The translations under genes and the position numbers were made by a program. Positions 35,950-48,400 of a stretch of 64,000 bases of DNA are shown here, one piece after another; position 1 is the stretch's first letter, and every line of letters begins with the position of its first letter. Below the pieces are notes generated by a model. It was not told where the DNA came from. It saw only the letters and a program-made list of their open reading frames with translations, and did not search any database. The stretch is taken from assembly GCF_038592985.1 (NCBI RefSeq), contig NZ_CP151951.1:48501-112500 (forward strand), read 5' to 3'. Source of the stretch: Paenibacillus sp. FSL R10-2782. Its GTDB lineage: Bacteria; Bacillota; Bacilli; Paenibacillales; Paenibacillaceae.

Positions 35950-37646
35950 CTGCGAGCTTACTGCCATGGGATGCCATCATTGGCTACTTAACATCGGCTG
36001 GGGTTCGGCATCTCTTTGGATTACCCAGTGACGATCTCAAAATCGTATCGTCACTCCCCTCGTCCGGTATGGATTTTATTCTGTGCAAAGATCAACGTAA
36101 TGCTGTGTTTATGGCAGCAGGCTATGCGCTCACAACCAACCAGATGTCCGTATGTGTTGTGGGTAAAGGGCCTGCGCTCAGTAATACACTTACGGGGCTG
36201 CTGGAAGCGAAGAACCTTGGTGCCCCACTTTTACTTTTGGCGCTCGGCACCGGAGGGGACAAGCTGGGTACCCGATCCTTCCAGGAGGCAGATCAAATCT
36301 CACTCGTGAAGCCGCTCGTCAAATGGGCTTACCGTGTCGAGCATGTGGATCGACTTGTATGGGCGCTGGAGCGAGCGGCTTTTTTGGCGATCAATGGGGC
36401 TCCAGGCCCGGTCTATATTGAACTACCCGAAAACCTGATGGACCAGCCTGTGCCGACAGGGCTTCCGTTTATTCCGCCAGAAAAGCTTTCGTGCTCTCCA
36501 TCTCTTCGGGAGCTGGATGCGGCATGGGAGATTATCAAGACTGCTCGCAGGCCTGTCATTTTGGTCGGAGGCGGGATGAAGTCCGTTACCAATGATGTAA
36601 TCGGGATATTCGCTGATCTGTGCGGAGCAGCCTTGTTCGCAACCGCCTCGGGACGGAGTGCAGTTGATGAAGAGGACGAGCTTTTCTGTGGGGTGGCCGG
36701 GCTCTATACGGATCTCAGTCTGAGGAAAATCTGGAAGGAATCTGATGTAGTGATTGCGCTGGGCAGCCGATTGGAAGAAACGGCTACGTTTGAGTGGGAT
36801 ATTTTGCTAGAGGATACACCTTTAATTCAGGTCAATGTCGAGCTGGAGGATTTTGCACACGAATACCGGGGCGTCAAAGTGCTTGGAGATGGATATGCAG
36901 CATTAGAGCAGTGGGTTCAACGGTACAGACATAAACCTGATGGAGCGTGGCTTGAAACGATCAGAAGGTGTAAGCAGAAGGCATTTTCTAATAGAGCCAT
37001 TTATCTGGAGGAGCTGAAAAAGGCCCCTGGAATTCAAGTTCCAGAGCTGCTGGAGATTATTCAGACAGATTTTCCAGAAAAAATGGTGCTTGTTCAGGAA
37101 AATGGATTGCAGGATATGTGGTCTTACTTTTACCCATATTTTTGCTTCATGCAAGGTTCTCTTTCAATTGTTCCCAGTGACCAAACGAGCCTTGGATTCG
37201 GTGCGGCCGCTGCTTTGGGAGCAAGCCTAGCAACAGAACGTCCAGTAGTGGCACTGGTAGGGGATGGTGCGTTCAATCTCTTCTGTTCGGATTTTATGAC
37301 GGCTGTGCAGTATCAAATACCGCTAATCTATCTCGTACTCAATAATGGCGGGTATGGTTGGTTGCAAAATCAGATGAATTATAAGCCCCTTTCAGGGCAG
37401 TCCCTCCCATTTGTTTCCGAGGCGGCCAAGACAGGAATCCAAATTCCACAGTATGAGTTTGTGGAAAGTCTTGCGATCCGGAGTAAGGGGGAGGCCCGGG
37501 AACAGCTTCAGCTTGCCTGGCAAAAGTATCAGGAGAAGAAGCTTGTGGTCGTCGAGGTATATGCTGATCTTGCGGATGTGCATGAGAAAATCAGTCATGT
37601 GTATGGCGACTTTCCTCTCTACGAGCAACAGGCTTCCCAGAATTAA
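35946..37646 (+). CDS. fusD: FusD, ThDP-dependent enzyme (acetolactate-synthase-like)
   Basis: A 566-residue protein with the three-domain layout of acetolactate synthase and oxo-acid decarboxylases: Pyr domain (about 5-170), middle domain (190-325) and PP domain (355-545). The ThDP/Mg motif is VGDGAFNLF starting at G439 and ending in LNNGGYGW (N466/N467). At the position of the catalytic glutamate (HEQxAxxxAxGYA in relatives) the sequence is CKDQRNAVFMAAGYA, which places Gln50 there. Substrate unknown; a C-C bond-forming or decarboxylating step making the guanidino starter is plausible. Overlaps fusE by 4 nt. Confidence 0.85.
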   Translation: MTASLLPWDAIIGYLTSAGVRHLFGLPSDDLKIVSSLPSSGMDFILCKDQRNAVFMAAGYALTTNQMSVCVVGKGPALSNTLTGLLEAKNLGAPLLLLALGTGGDKLGTRSFQEADQISLVKPLVKWAYRVEHVDRLVWALERAAFLAINGAPGPVYIELPENLMDQPVPTGLPFIPPEKLSCSPSLRELDAAWEIIKTARRPVILVGGGMKSVTNDVIGIFADLCGAALFATASGRSAVDEEDELFCGVAGLYTDLSLRKIWKESDVVIALGSRLEETATFEWDILLEDTPLIQVNVELEDFAHEYRGVKVLGDGYAALEQWVQRYRHKPDGAWLETIRRCKQKAFSNRAIYLEELKKAPGIQVPELLEIIQTDFPEKMVLVQENGLQDMWSYFYPYFCFMQGSLSIVPSDQTSLGFGAAAALGASLATERPVVALVGDGAFNLFCSDFMTAVQYQIPLIYLVLNNGGYGWLQNQMNYKPLSGQSLPFVSEAAKTGIQIPQYEFVESLAIRSKGEAREQLQLAWQKYQEKKLVVVEVYADLADVHEKISHVYGDFPLYEQQASQN

Positions 37647-37669
37647 TTTCAGCGAAGGACGTGGATACA

Positions 37670-38911
37670 GTGAGAAGACGTGTTGTGGTGACAGGACAGG
37701 GAGTCGTAACGCCGGTTGGGCTTAATCTTACAGATTTCTGGAATTCACTGTTGGAAGGAAAGAGCGGTATCGGACCTGTTACTGTTTTTGATACAGCGGA
37801 CATTCCGACAAAGATTGGCGCACAGGTTACGGGCTTTGATCCGTTGCAATATATGAGCAAGAAGGAAGCTAATAAAGTAGCACAGTTCACTCAATTTGCC
37901 TTGGCGGCTGCCCGTCAGGCAGTCGAGCAATCGAAATTAGTGATTGACGAGCGGAATGCAGGCCGCGTGGGGGTTATTGTCGGATCTGGAGCAGGCGGCC
38001 TCGACGTTATAGAGGAGAACTATGGGAAATTAACAAAGCTTGGCCCCAAAAGGGTTTCTCCTTATTTTGTTTCCTCGATGATGATTAATTCAGCACCTGG
38101 TGAAATCTCCATTGCTATCGGAGCCAAGGGACCTTCGTTTGCCGTGGTTACGGCTTGTGCTACTGGAAGTAATGCCATCGGTGAGGCATTGCGTACGATC
38201 CAGTACGGCACGGCTGATGTCGTGGTGGCTGGAGGAGCAGAAGCCAATTTTAGTCAGCTTGATTTGGCATCTTTTGCGAATATACATGCTCTTTCCAGAC
38301 GTAATGAAGAGCCGCAGAGGGCCAGTCGCCCGTTTGATGTGGACCGCGATGGATTTGTCATCGGTGGAGGAGCAGGGGTCTTGGTGCTGGAAGAGCTGGA
38401 GCATGCCTTGAACCGCGGGGCCACCATATTGGCCGAGGTTGCGGGTTACGGATGCACGACCGATGCGTATCACATCACGGCTCCAGATCCCACGGGCTCC
38501 GGTCCGGCAGAGGCGATCAGCATCGCATTGCAGGATGGTGGCTTGACACCGCAAGAAATCGACTATGTCAATGCCCATGGTACAAGTACACCGTTTAACG
38601 ACCGTATGGAGATCAATGCTATTCAGAAGGTATTCGGGGAGCATGCCCCCCATTTGGCGATATCGTCTATTAAATCCATGACAGGCCATTTAATGGGTGG
38701 CGCAGGGGCAGTCGAATTAATTGCAACTGTACAGAGCATGATCCACAGCAAAGTACCACCGACACTCAATTGCGACAACCCTGAAGCCCCTGAACTGAAT
38801 TTTGTCCCGCATATATATCAGGAACGTGAGGTCCGTGCGGCGATTAGCAATTCCTTTGGTTTCGGGGGGCATAACGTCTGTCTTGCTGTTCGCAAGTGGG
38901 AAGGGGTATAA
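37670..38911 (+). CDS. fusC: FusC, beta-ketoacyl-ACP synthase II (FabF-like)
   Basis: A 413-residue condensing enzyme, the same length as B. subtilis FabF. The catalytic set is Cys163 (VTACATGSN), His303 (NAHGTSTPFND), Lys335 and His340 (SIKSMTGHLMGG), numbered exactly as in E. coli FabF when the GTG at 37670 is used. That GTG lies 10 nt after GAAGGA, while the GTG at 37661 is too close. It should carry out the malonyl elongations that build the C15 chain. No FabH, FabG, FabD or ACP gene accompanies it, so those must come from primary metabolism. Confidence 0.92.
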   Translation: MRRRVVVTGQGVVTPVGLNLTDFWNSLLEGKSGIGPVTVFDTADIPTKIGAQVTGFDPLQYMSKKEANKVAQFTQFALAAARQAVEQSKLVIDERNAGRVGVIVGSGAGGLDVIEENYGKLTKLGPKRVSPYFVSSMMINSAPGEISIAIGAKGPSFAVVTACATGSNAIGEALRTIQYGTADVVVAGGAEANFSQLDLASFANIHALSRRNEEPQRASRPFDVDRDGFVIGGGAGVLVLEELEHALNRGATILAEVAGYGCTTDAYHITAPDPTGSGPAEAISIALQDGGLTPQEIDYVNAHGTSTPFNDRMEINAIQKVFGEHAPHLAISSIKSMTGHLMGGAGAVELIATVQSMIHSKVPPTLNCDNPEAPELNFVPHIYQEREVRAAISNSFGFGGHNVCLAVRKWEGV

Positions 38912-38915
38912 GCCT

Positions 38916-39323
38916 GTGAGCGAAGAGCTAATCCATATCCCGGATGTGCTTCCGCACAGGTACCCGTTTCTTCTGCTGGATGGCGTGACTGGGTACGAAA
39001 CATCGCAATGGGCGAAGGGGTACAAGCTTGTCACCTGGAGTGAGTGGTTTATTACAGAGGCTAATCCATACATGCCTTCTATGTTGATCGTGGAGTCGCT
39101 TGCACAATTGGCGGCATTCGCTGCGATTGACAAAAAAGGTATTTCATATCTGACCAACCTTAATGGAGTTCGATTCCATAGCTTGGCGAAGCCAGGGGAC
39201 CGAATTGATCTCCATTTTCAAGTCAACAAGCGTCGGCGGGGTTATATACTCGGAAGCGGTCGGGCTTCTGTAGGCGATCGTTTGGTGGCTGAGGCGGAGG
39301 AAATTGTTTCACTTGATCAATGA
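38916..39323 (+). CDS. fusB: FusB, 3-hydroxyacyl-ACP dehydratase (FabZ-like)
   Basis: A 135-residue single hot-dog domain. The catalytic His is in LPHRYPFLLLDGV (residue 14) and the catalytic Glu in MLIVESLAQLAAF. Length is near FabZ (about 140). It should dehydrate the 3-hydroxy intermediates; the last round must skip it, because the fusaricidin tail keeps a 3-hydroxyl. The GTG at 38916 lies 4 nt after the fusC stop with AAGGGG upstream. The frame stays open further left inside fusC, but that would remove the FabZ-like start. Confidence 0.88.
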   Translation: MSEELIHIPDVLPHRYPFLLLDGVTGYETSQWAKGYKLVTWSEWFITEANPYMPSMLIVESLAQLAAFAAIDKKGISYLTNLNGVRFHSLAKPGDRIDLHFQVNKRRRGYILGSGRASVGDRLVAEAEEIVSLDQ

Positions 39324-39416
39324 CAGGGAGGAAGCGCACGTTAAACGGTCCTTTTGTCCTCCTGACTGCCAGCAGCAGCGGGAGGATACTCACATCACGG
39401 AATAGGAGTGAACGAG
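39324..39416 (+). promoter_or_regulatory. fusB-fusA spacer with alternative pairing segments
   Basis: CAGGGAGGA (39324-39332) and GGGAGGAT (39380-39387) can each pair with TCCTCCTG (39357-39364), giving two mutually exclusive stems. The fusA Shine-Dalgarno AGGAGTGA (39404-39411) follows. It may be chance, because Shine-Dalgarno-like purine runs are common. Confidence 0.3.
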
Positions 39417-42400
39417 ATGAATGACATACAGTTATATGATTTAACAAATGCGCAGAAACGTATATGGTATACCGAATTACTCTATCCAGATACGTCAGTG
39501 TCACAGCTTTCCGGTACAGCCAAGATGAAGGGCCGTATCCATATCGCTGCCTTCATGCAGTCCATTAATTTGATTATCAAACAGTATGATGCGTTCCGCA
39601 TTCGTATCACCTCAGTGGATGGAGTGCCTCAGCAGTATGTCGTTCCTTATGAAGAGAGACAGTTGGAGTATCTGGACCTTACCCACTATGAAAGTGTATC
39701 AGAGGTAGAAGCTTTACTTGAGCAGCACAAAAGCAAACCCCTGCCACTGCTGGATTCTGAGCTATTCCAGTTTTTAATTGTAAAAATTAGCGAGGATGAA
39801 TATTGGATTAACACCAAAATGCACCATATTATTTCTGACGGGATTTCAATGGTGATCTATGGCAATCAATTGACGGAATTTTACATGCAGATCATTCAAG
39901 GAAATGAACCAGCGCTGAATGACGATTGCTCCTATATTCAATATATTGCAGAAGAGAACGCATACGAGCTTTCTGACAGATACCAAAAGGACAAGACATA
40001 CTGGCTGGATAAATTTTCTGATTTACCTGAACTTACGGGTTGGAAGTCATATAATCCGTTATCTCTAAGCACCCGCGCCGTTCGGGAGCATTTTACCGTG
40101 CCAGAGGTGCTGTATCACGAGGTGCAGGCATTTTGCCAACAGAACAGAATTTCTCTGTTCCAGTTCTTCATGGGTGCGATGTATATTTACATACACAGAG
40201 TGACGAATCAGCCAGATGTGGTGATTGGTACTTCGTTCGCTAACCGGGGGAATAAAAAAGAGAAGCAAAAGATCGGTATGTTCGTGAGTACAGCTGCAGC
40301 CAGAACATACGTCGAAAAGGACATGAATGTGTTGGGCTTCCTGCAGGATGTAGCCAGGGATCAGATGTCAGTCCTGCGGCATCAGAAATATCCATATAAT
40401 CAGTTAATTCAGGATCTAAGAGAAATGCATGGCAACAAGGATATTCAACGGCTTTTTGGCGTCTCCATGGAATACCGTCTGATCAATTGGGTTGATTTGG
40501 ATGACGTGCGTATTTTGACGGATTATGATTTCTGCGGTGACGAAGTGAATGATTTCGTGCTTCATATCGTGGAGATTCTGGATGAAGGCGAGCTGGTACT
40601 GGATGTCGATTACCGGACGACGCTGTTTGAACGTAGTGAAGTAACGGACATGGTTTCCCAGTTGCTTACGATCGCCGAGCAGATCATTCATGCACCGCAG
40701 CTTTCCATCGCAGAGGTAACCCTGCTGGGAGAAGCGGATGAGCAATCCATTTTGGCTCTCTCGGAGGGGATTGTAGCTGATTATCCGCGTGAAAAGACAA
40801 TTCATGGCTTATTCGAAGAACAAGCCGAGCGCACGCCAGATCATGTTGCCGTTCAGATGGGCGAGCAGAGCATTACATATCTAGCTCTAAACGAACAGGC
40901 TAACCAGCTTGCGAGATATTTGCGCTCCGAGGGAGTAGGAGCAGATACGCTCGTAGGGATCATGGCTGACCGTTCCTTGGAGATGATCGTCGGTATGATG
41001 GGCATTTTGAAAGCAGGAGGTGCCTATGTACCGATTGATCCCGATTATCCCGAAGAACGTATCCATTATATGCTGGAGGATTCGGGAGTCCATCTGTTGC
41101 TCACCCAAAGCCATCTATGGGAGTGCACTACTTTTGACGGAAAGCTTGTGAATCTGGACGAAGTTGCATCGTATACAGGGGACACTTCAAATCTGGAGAG
41201 CATTTCGGGGGCGAGCAATCTTGCCTATGTTATCTATACGTCGGGTACAACCGGCAAGCCGAAGGGAACGCTGATCGAGCATAAAAATGTAGTTCGACTG
41301 CTCTTTAACGATAAAAATGTATTTGATTTCAGTGCTCAGGATACGTGGACGCTATTCCATTCGTTCTGCTTCGATTTTTCGGTTTGGGAGATGTATGGAG
41401 CCCTTCTCTACGGAGGAAAATTGGTGATTGTTCCTTCTCTCACTGCCAAGAGTCCAGCAGCTTTCCTGGAGCTGTTGAAAGACAACAAAGTCACCATTTT
41501 GAATCAGACGCCAACGTATTTTTATCAGGTGCTACAGGAGGAATTGGCGCACTCTTCGACAGAGCTTAGTCTTAGAAAAATCATTTTTGGTGGAGAGGCC
41601 TTAAGCCCATCTCTTCTGAGAAACTGGCGGGTCAAGTATCCTGATGTGCAGCTGATTAATATGTACGGAATTACGGAAACAACGGTCCATGTCACCTACA
41701 AGGAAATCACGGAACGTGAGATTGAAGCGGGGAAAAGCAATATTGGCAGAACCATTCCGACACTTAGCGCTTACATTTTCGATGAGCAAAGACGTCTGCA
41801 GCCTGTCGGGGTTCCGGGGGAGCTATACATCGCGGGCGACGGTCTTGCCCGAGGGTATTTGAACCGTGCAGAGTTAACAGCCGAAAAATTCGTAGAGCAT
41901 CCGTTTCGGGCGGGAGAGCGAATGTACCGTACTGGCGATCTGGCTCGCTGGTTGCCTGATGGTAATATCGAATATTTGGGCCGGATCGACCATCAAGTCA
42001 AAATTCGTGGCTACCGAATTGAGCTTGGCGAGGTGGAAGCCCAAATTCTCAAGGTTCCGAATGTACGGGAAACGATTGTCCTTGCAAGGGACGACGAACA
42101 GGGACAAAAATTGCTGTGCGCCTACTACGTTGCCTCCACCGACCTTTCGCCGAGCGAATTGAGGTCTCAGCTGGCCGTAGAACTACCGGCTTATATGATC
42201 CCCTCTTATTTTGTCCGGCTGGAGCAAATGCCGCTTACGCCAAATGGCAAGCTGGATCGCCGCGCGCTGCCAGCTCCTGAGGGCAGTGTACAATCCAGCG
42301 AGGTTTATTTGGCTCCGAGAACTGCTGCGGAGGCGCAGCTAGTGCTCATCTGGCAGGATATTCTGGGAGTTGCCCGTGTCGGCGTCAGAGATAATTTCTT

Positions 42401-45400
42401 TGAAATTGGTGGTCACTCCTTGCGGGCGACGTTACTCGTTTCACGGATTCAAAAAGAGTTGGGGTGCAGCCTTTCGTTACGGGAAGTGTTTCAGTGGCCT
42501 ACGGTTGAGTCCATGGCACGACTGGTGAAAGAACGCATTCCGACCGTGTATGAATCCATCCCACGAGCGGAGGAAAGTGAAGCTTACCCTGTGTCCTCAG
42601 CACAGAAGCGGTTATATGTGTTGAGACAAATGGACGGGGGAGAGCTCAGCTACAATATGCCTGGAGCATTCACAGTGGACGGGCCGTTGGATCGCGTTCG
42701 GCTGGAATCTGCGTTCCAGGCACTGATCCAGCGTCACGAATCCCTGAGAACCGGCTTCTATATGAAGGATGGAGAGCTTGTTCAGCGTGTGCATAGGGAT
42801 GTGCGGTTCGCGTTGGACTACACAGAGGCTTCAGGGGAGGATACGGATACGCTCGTACGCAGCTTTATCCGTGCTTTTGATCTCAGCCAGGCCCCATTAC
42901 TGCGTGTCGGCTTGGTGAAGCTGGAAGAGGAACGTCATCTGTTGCTGTTTGATATGCATCATATCATTTCGGATGGGGTTTCCATTCAAATACTGGTGGA
43001 AGAACTCACCTCATTGTATCAGGGAGAACAGCTGCCAGAACTGCACATACAGTACAAGGATTATGCTGTATGGCAACAGGAACAGTCAGAGGACCAGTGG
43101 AAAGAGCTTGAGGCATACTGGCTGCAGGCTTTTGAAGGGGAACTGCCTGTACTTGATTTGCCTACAGATTATCAAAGACCTTCTGTTCGCAGCTTCGAGG
43201 GTAGCCGAATTGATTTTACATTGGATGCGTCCGGCAATAAGGCAATACAGGAACTCGCATCCCGTACAGGTACTACGCTGTATATGGTATTGCTGGCTGC
43301 TTATTCGGTCCTGCTGCACAAATATACGGGGCAGGAGGACATCATCGTAGGTTCTCCGGTGGCCGGAAGACCGCAAGCGGAGCTTGAGAGCATCATCGGG
43401 ATGTTTGTCAATACACTGGCTATGCGCAGCTATCCGACGGGAGACAAGACATTTCAGGATTATCTTCTCGAAATCAAGGAAACGGCGCTCAAGGCGTTCG
43501 AGCATCAGGACTATCCTTTGGAAAAACTGATTGAGAAGCTGGGTGTAGGACGTGATGTCAGCCGCAATCCACTCTTTGATACTCTGTTGGTATTGCAAAA
43601 TACAGAGCAGGCAGAGCAGGACATGGGCGGGCTGCGCTTTACTCCTTACCCGCTGGAGACCGTTACAGCCAAATTTGACCTGTCACTCAATGTAGAGGAG
43701 CAGGGGGCAGAGCTAGCCTTTGGTTTGGAGTATAGCACGGCTTTATATCAGCGAGAGAGTGTAGAGCGACTGGCTATGCACTTGCTTCGGGTTCTGCATG
43801 CGGTCGCTATCAATCCCCAGTTAAAGCTGGCGGAGATCGAGATGATCACACCGGAGGAGAAGGTGCAGATCATTGAAGAATTCAACGCGACATCGGCTCC
43901 TTATCCAAGTGAGAAGACTATTCATGAGCTGTTCGCAGAGCAAGTAAAGCGTACACCGGAGCAGACGGCGCTTGTATTCGGCAACGTCCAGCTAACCTAT
44001 CTCGAATTGGAAGAGAAGGCGGGGCGACTGGCCCAAACACTGCGTCGCTTGGGAACGTTGAGGGAGCAGCCTGTGGCCGTGATGGGCGGACGAAGCATCG
44101 AGATGGTCATTGGTATGCTCGCGATACTACAGGCGGGTGGAGCCTATGTGCCTATCGATCCCGAATACCCGGAAGACCGGGTTCGTTATATGCTCAATGA
44201 TTCCGGCGCCAAGCTACTACTGGTGCAAAAGAGTGAGTTTGTAAGTGTTGACTACGGTTTACCGATTGTCGACCTCAGCAGTGAAGAGGCTTATGCAGCC
44301 GAACCTGCCCAGCCGGAGACTGCCCAGGGATCACAGGGGCTTGCTTATGTCATCTATACATCGGGTACTACCGGTAGGCCGAAGGGCGTTATGGTTGAAC
44401 ACCGGAACGTGGTCCGTCTGGTCAAAGAGACTAACTATGTGGAGCTGAATGAATCCACACGAATTTTGCAGACAGGAGCCGTGGCCTTCGATGCTTCTAC
44501 TTTCGAGATATGGGGAGCGCTGCTTAATGGCGGACAGCTCTATTTCGTAGAGAACGACGACATTCTGATTGCTGACAGGCTCAAAGCTGCCATCGCCGCG
44601 TACGGAATTACGACGTTGTGGCTCACTTCACCGCTTTTCAATCAGCTTTCACTGCAGGATGAGTACCTGTTCAGAGGGCTGAAAACATTGTTGGTCGGCG
44701 GTGACGTACTGTCCATATCTCATATGAACCGTGTGACTGAGGCCAATCCTGATCTTGTCCCTGTCAATTGCTATGGTCCGACAGAGAATACTACCTTCTC
44801 CACCACCTACAAGATTCCGGGTCGTTTTGAAGGGGGAGTGCCGATTGGTCGCCCGATTAGTAACTCGACCGCTTATGTGGTCAATGGATCGCTTCAATTA
44901 CAACCCATTGGGGCTTGGGGCGAACTGATTGTCGGCGGGGAAGGTGTAGCGCGCGGATATCTCAATCGTCCCGATCTCACGGCAGAAAAATTTGTCCCTA
45001 GTCCCGTGAAGGACGGAGAATCCTGCTACCGAACTGGTGATCTGGTACGCTGGCTTCCAGATGGTAATCTGGAATTTAAAGGAAGAATCGATGAACAGGT
45101 CAAAATACGTGGCTACCGCATCGAGCTCCCCGAAATCGAGGCTCAGTTGGCCAAGGTGGAGACGGTCATCGACGCCGTAGTGGTCGTTCGCGCGGATGAG
45201 CTTGGAGAGAAGCAGCTTTGCGCTTATTATGTGGCGGATCGCATGCTCACCGCAGGAGAAGTGCGTCTGGCTCTATCGCAGGTACTTCCGAGTTATATGA
45301 TCCCGTCTTATTTTGTGCAGCTGGATCGTATGCCGCTAACATCGAACGGAAAAGTGGACCGCAGGTCTCTGCCGGCCCCTCAAGTGGGTGCGCATACGGG

Positions 45401-48400
45401 ACGGAAGTATACGGCTCCCCGTACACCGGCGGAAGAAGCCTTGGCGTCTGTTTGGCAAGGGGTGCTGGGTGCCGAACAAGTGGGCATCCATGACAATTTC
45501 TTTGAATTGGGAGGAGACTCCATTAAGGCCATTCAGGTTTCGTCACGGTTACTACAGGCTGGTTATCGGTTAGAGATGAAGGAACTGTTCAAATCTCCAA
45601 CCATTGCGGAGCTAAGCACGCAAATACAAACGGCTGTGCACATGGCTGAACAAGGAACTGTGCGTGGAGCGGTCTCCTTGACTCCAGTCCAGCAGTGGTT
45701 CTTTGGACGGAAGCTGGCAGAGCCGCATCACTTCAATCAAGCGGTCATGCTGTACCGTGAACAGGGATTTGAGGAAAAGGCCTTGCACCATGTGCTGAGA
45801 AAACTCGCCCAGCATCATGACGCCCTCCGCATGGTTTTTCGTCAGACAGAACAAGGCTACGAGGCTTGGAATCGTGGTCTTGAAGAAGGAGAGCTTTATA
45901 GCCTGCAAACCGCTGATTTACGGAATGAATCGAATCCGGCCGCAGTCATCACAGCACTATCGGACGACATTCAGCGCAGCATCAATCTGGCAGAGGGTCC
46001 GCTGCTGAAGCTAGGACTTTTCCATTGTCAGGATGGAGACCATCTCCTGATCGTGATCCACCATTTGGTGGTGGACGGAGTATCCTGGCGGATTTTGTTT
46101 GAGGATATCGCAGCGGGCTATGAACAGGTAACTCAAGGACAAGAGCTGACATTCCCGCAGAAGACGGACGCCTTCCGTGACTGGGGTGATGCTCTTTCCC
46201 GTTATTCGGAAAGCCCGGCAATCGAAATTCATCAGGCGTATTGGAGAGAGCTGGAAGGACAGCAACTTGAACAGTTACCGAAGGATGAGGCTGTAGAAAG
46301 CTTTCTTTTACGGGATAGCGAAGTGGTAACAGCACAATGGACTGTAGAAGAAACTGACCAACTGCTGAGAAAAGCACACCGTGCTTACCAAACGGAGACG
46401 AACGATTTGCTATTGACCGCTCTGGGCATGGCGGTATCCAAGTGGTCCGGCATTGGAAAGATTGCTGTAAATCTCGAAGGCCACGGTCGTGAACCGATTA
46501 TACCGAATATCGACATTACCCGTACCGTCGGCTGGTTTACAAGCCAATATCCGGTGATTTTAGACTTGGGCGATGACCCGGAAGTGGCAGTTTTGATCAA
46601 GTCTGTGAAAGAAGGGCTGCGCCGAATTCCGAACAAAGGTATCGGATATGGGTTACTCCAAAGCATGGAAAATCAGGTGGACGCAGACAGCTTCAGCTTG
46701 CAGCCTGAGATTTCTTTTAACTATCTGGGGCAATTTGATCAGGATTTGCAGGGAAGCTCGTTGCAGATTTCTCCTTATCCGACCGGAAGCGCCCAAAGCT
46801 TGTTGGAGGAACCAGCCTATACGCTAGATATCAATGGCATGGTGACGGACGGAGCCCTGACTCTGACGATTACTTATAACGGAAAACAGTATAAGTCATC
46901 TACGATGGAACAACTCGCTGGATATATTGAAGACAGCTTGCGCGAGCTTCTCCATCATTGCGTAACCCAAGAGAGAGCGGTATTGACACCAAGCGATGTG
47001 CTTGCGAAAGGGCTGAGCATTGCTGATTTGGAAGAGCTTTCTAAGCAAACCAGCCACATAGGTGATATTGAGAATGTATACAGTCTGACGCCGATGCAAA
47101 AGGGCATGCTGTTTCATGATATGTTAGAGCCGCATACAGGTGCTTATTTCGAGCAGGCTGCCTTTGACTTTAAGGGTAGCTTTGATCCGGCCGCCTTTGG
47201 ACACAGTCTGGATGCAGTGGTGGAGCGTCATGCTATCCTGCGTACAAACTTTTATAGCGGATGGGGCAGCGAGCCTTTACAGGTTGTATTTCGGCACCGA
47301 GGCGCCAAACTGGTGTACGAGGATCTGCGGGAGATGAAGCCGGCGCAGCGGGAAGCTTATTTGAAGACGTTTGCTGCAAAGGACAAAGCACAGGGCTTCA
47401 ACCTGTCTGAAGATGAGCTTCTCCGTGTTTCGATTTTGTGCACAGGTGAAGCTAGCTTCCGTCTCTTGTGGAGCTTTCACCACATCGTTATGGATGGATG
47501 GTGTGTTCCGTTAATTACGCAGGAGGTATTTGAGCATTATTTTGCCCTCCTGGAAGGAAGAGAGCCGCAGCTGGCAGAGGTTCAGCCGTATAGTCGATAC
47601 ATCGAATGGCTGGAACAGCAGGATGAAGCTGCTGCGGCCAACTATTGGAGCCGTTATCTGGCCGGTTATGACCAGCAGACGCTTTTACCTCAAGTCGTTG
47701 GAGCAAGTAAGGGAGAAGGCTATGTAGCAGAAAAGCTGAATTACTCTCTCAGCAGGGAACTGACTGAGCGCCTCGAAAAGGTGGCCAGAAATGCTCATGT
47801 CACGGTGAATATACTGCTGCAGTCCATCTGGGGCATTGCGCTTCAACGCTATAACGGTAGCCGGGATGTCGTATATGGAAGCGTAGTATCAGGAAGACCA
47901 GCAGAAATCCCGGGCATTGATCGGATGATCGGTTTGTTCATCAATACGATTCCCGTTCGTGTGAAGACGGAAGAAAATCTCCCCTTCTCTGTCCTGATGA
48001 AGCAGCAGCAGGAGCAATATATGGCTTCTCATATGTACGACACCTACCCGCTGTTTGAGATTCAGGCTCAGACCGATCAGAAGCAGGATTTAATCTCACA
48101 TATTATGGTATTTGAGAACTATCCTGTGGAGGAGGAGGTAGAGCGTCTGGGTGGTGGCGAGGCTGACTTTGAGATTGAGGACGCTGAGCTTCTGGAGCAG
48201 ACGAATTACGATTTTAATTTAATTGTCCTCCCTAGCGAAGAGATGAGATTGCTTTTCCAATACAATGCACTTGTTTATGATCAAGAGACGATTGAGCAAA
48301 TCAAGGGACATCTGGTTCACCTCATGGAACAAATTGTAGAGAACCCTGCCATTTCCGTGGATGCTCTGGAATTGGTGACGCCGCAGGAGAGAGAGCACAT

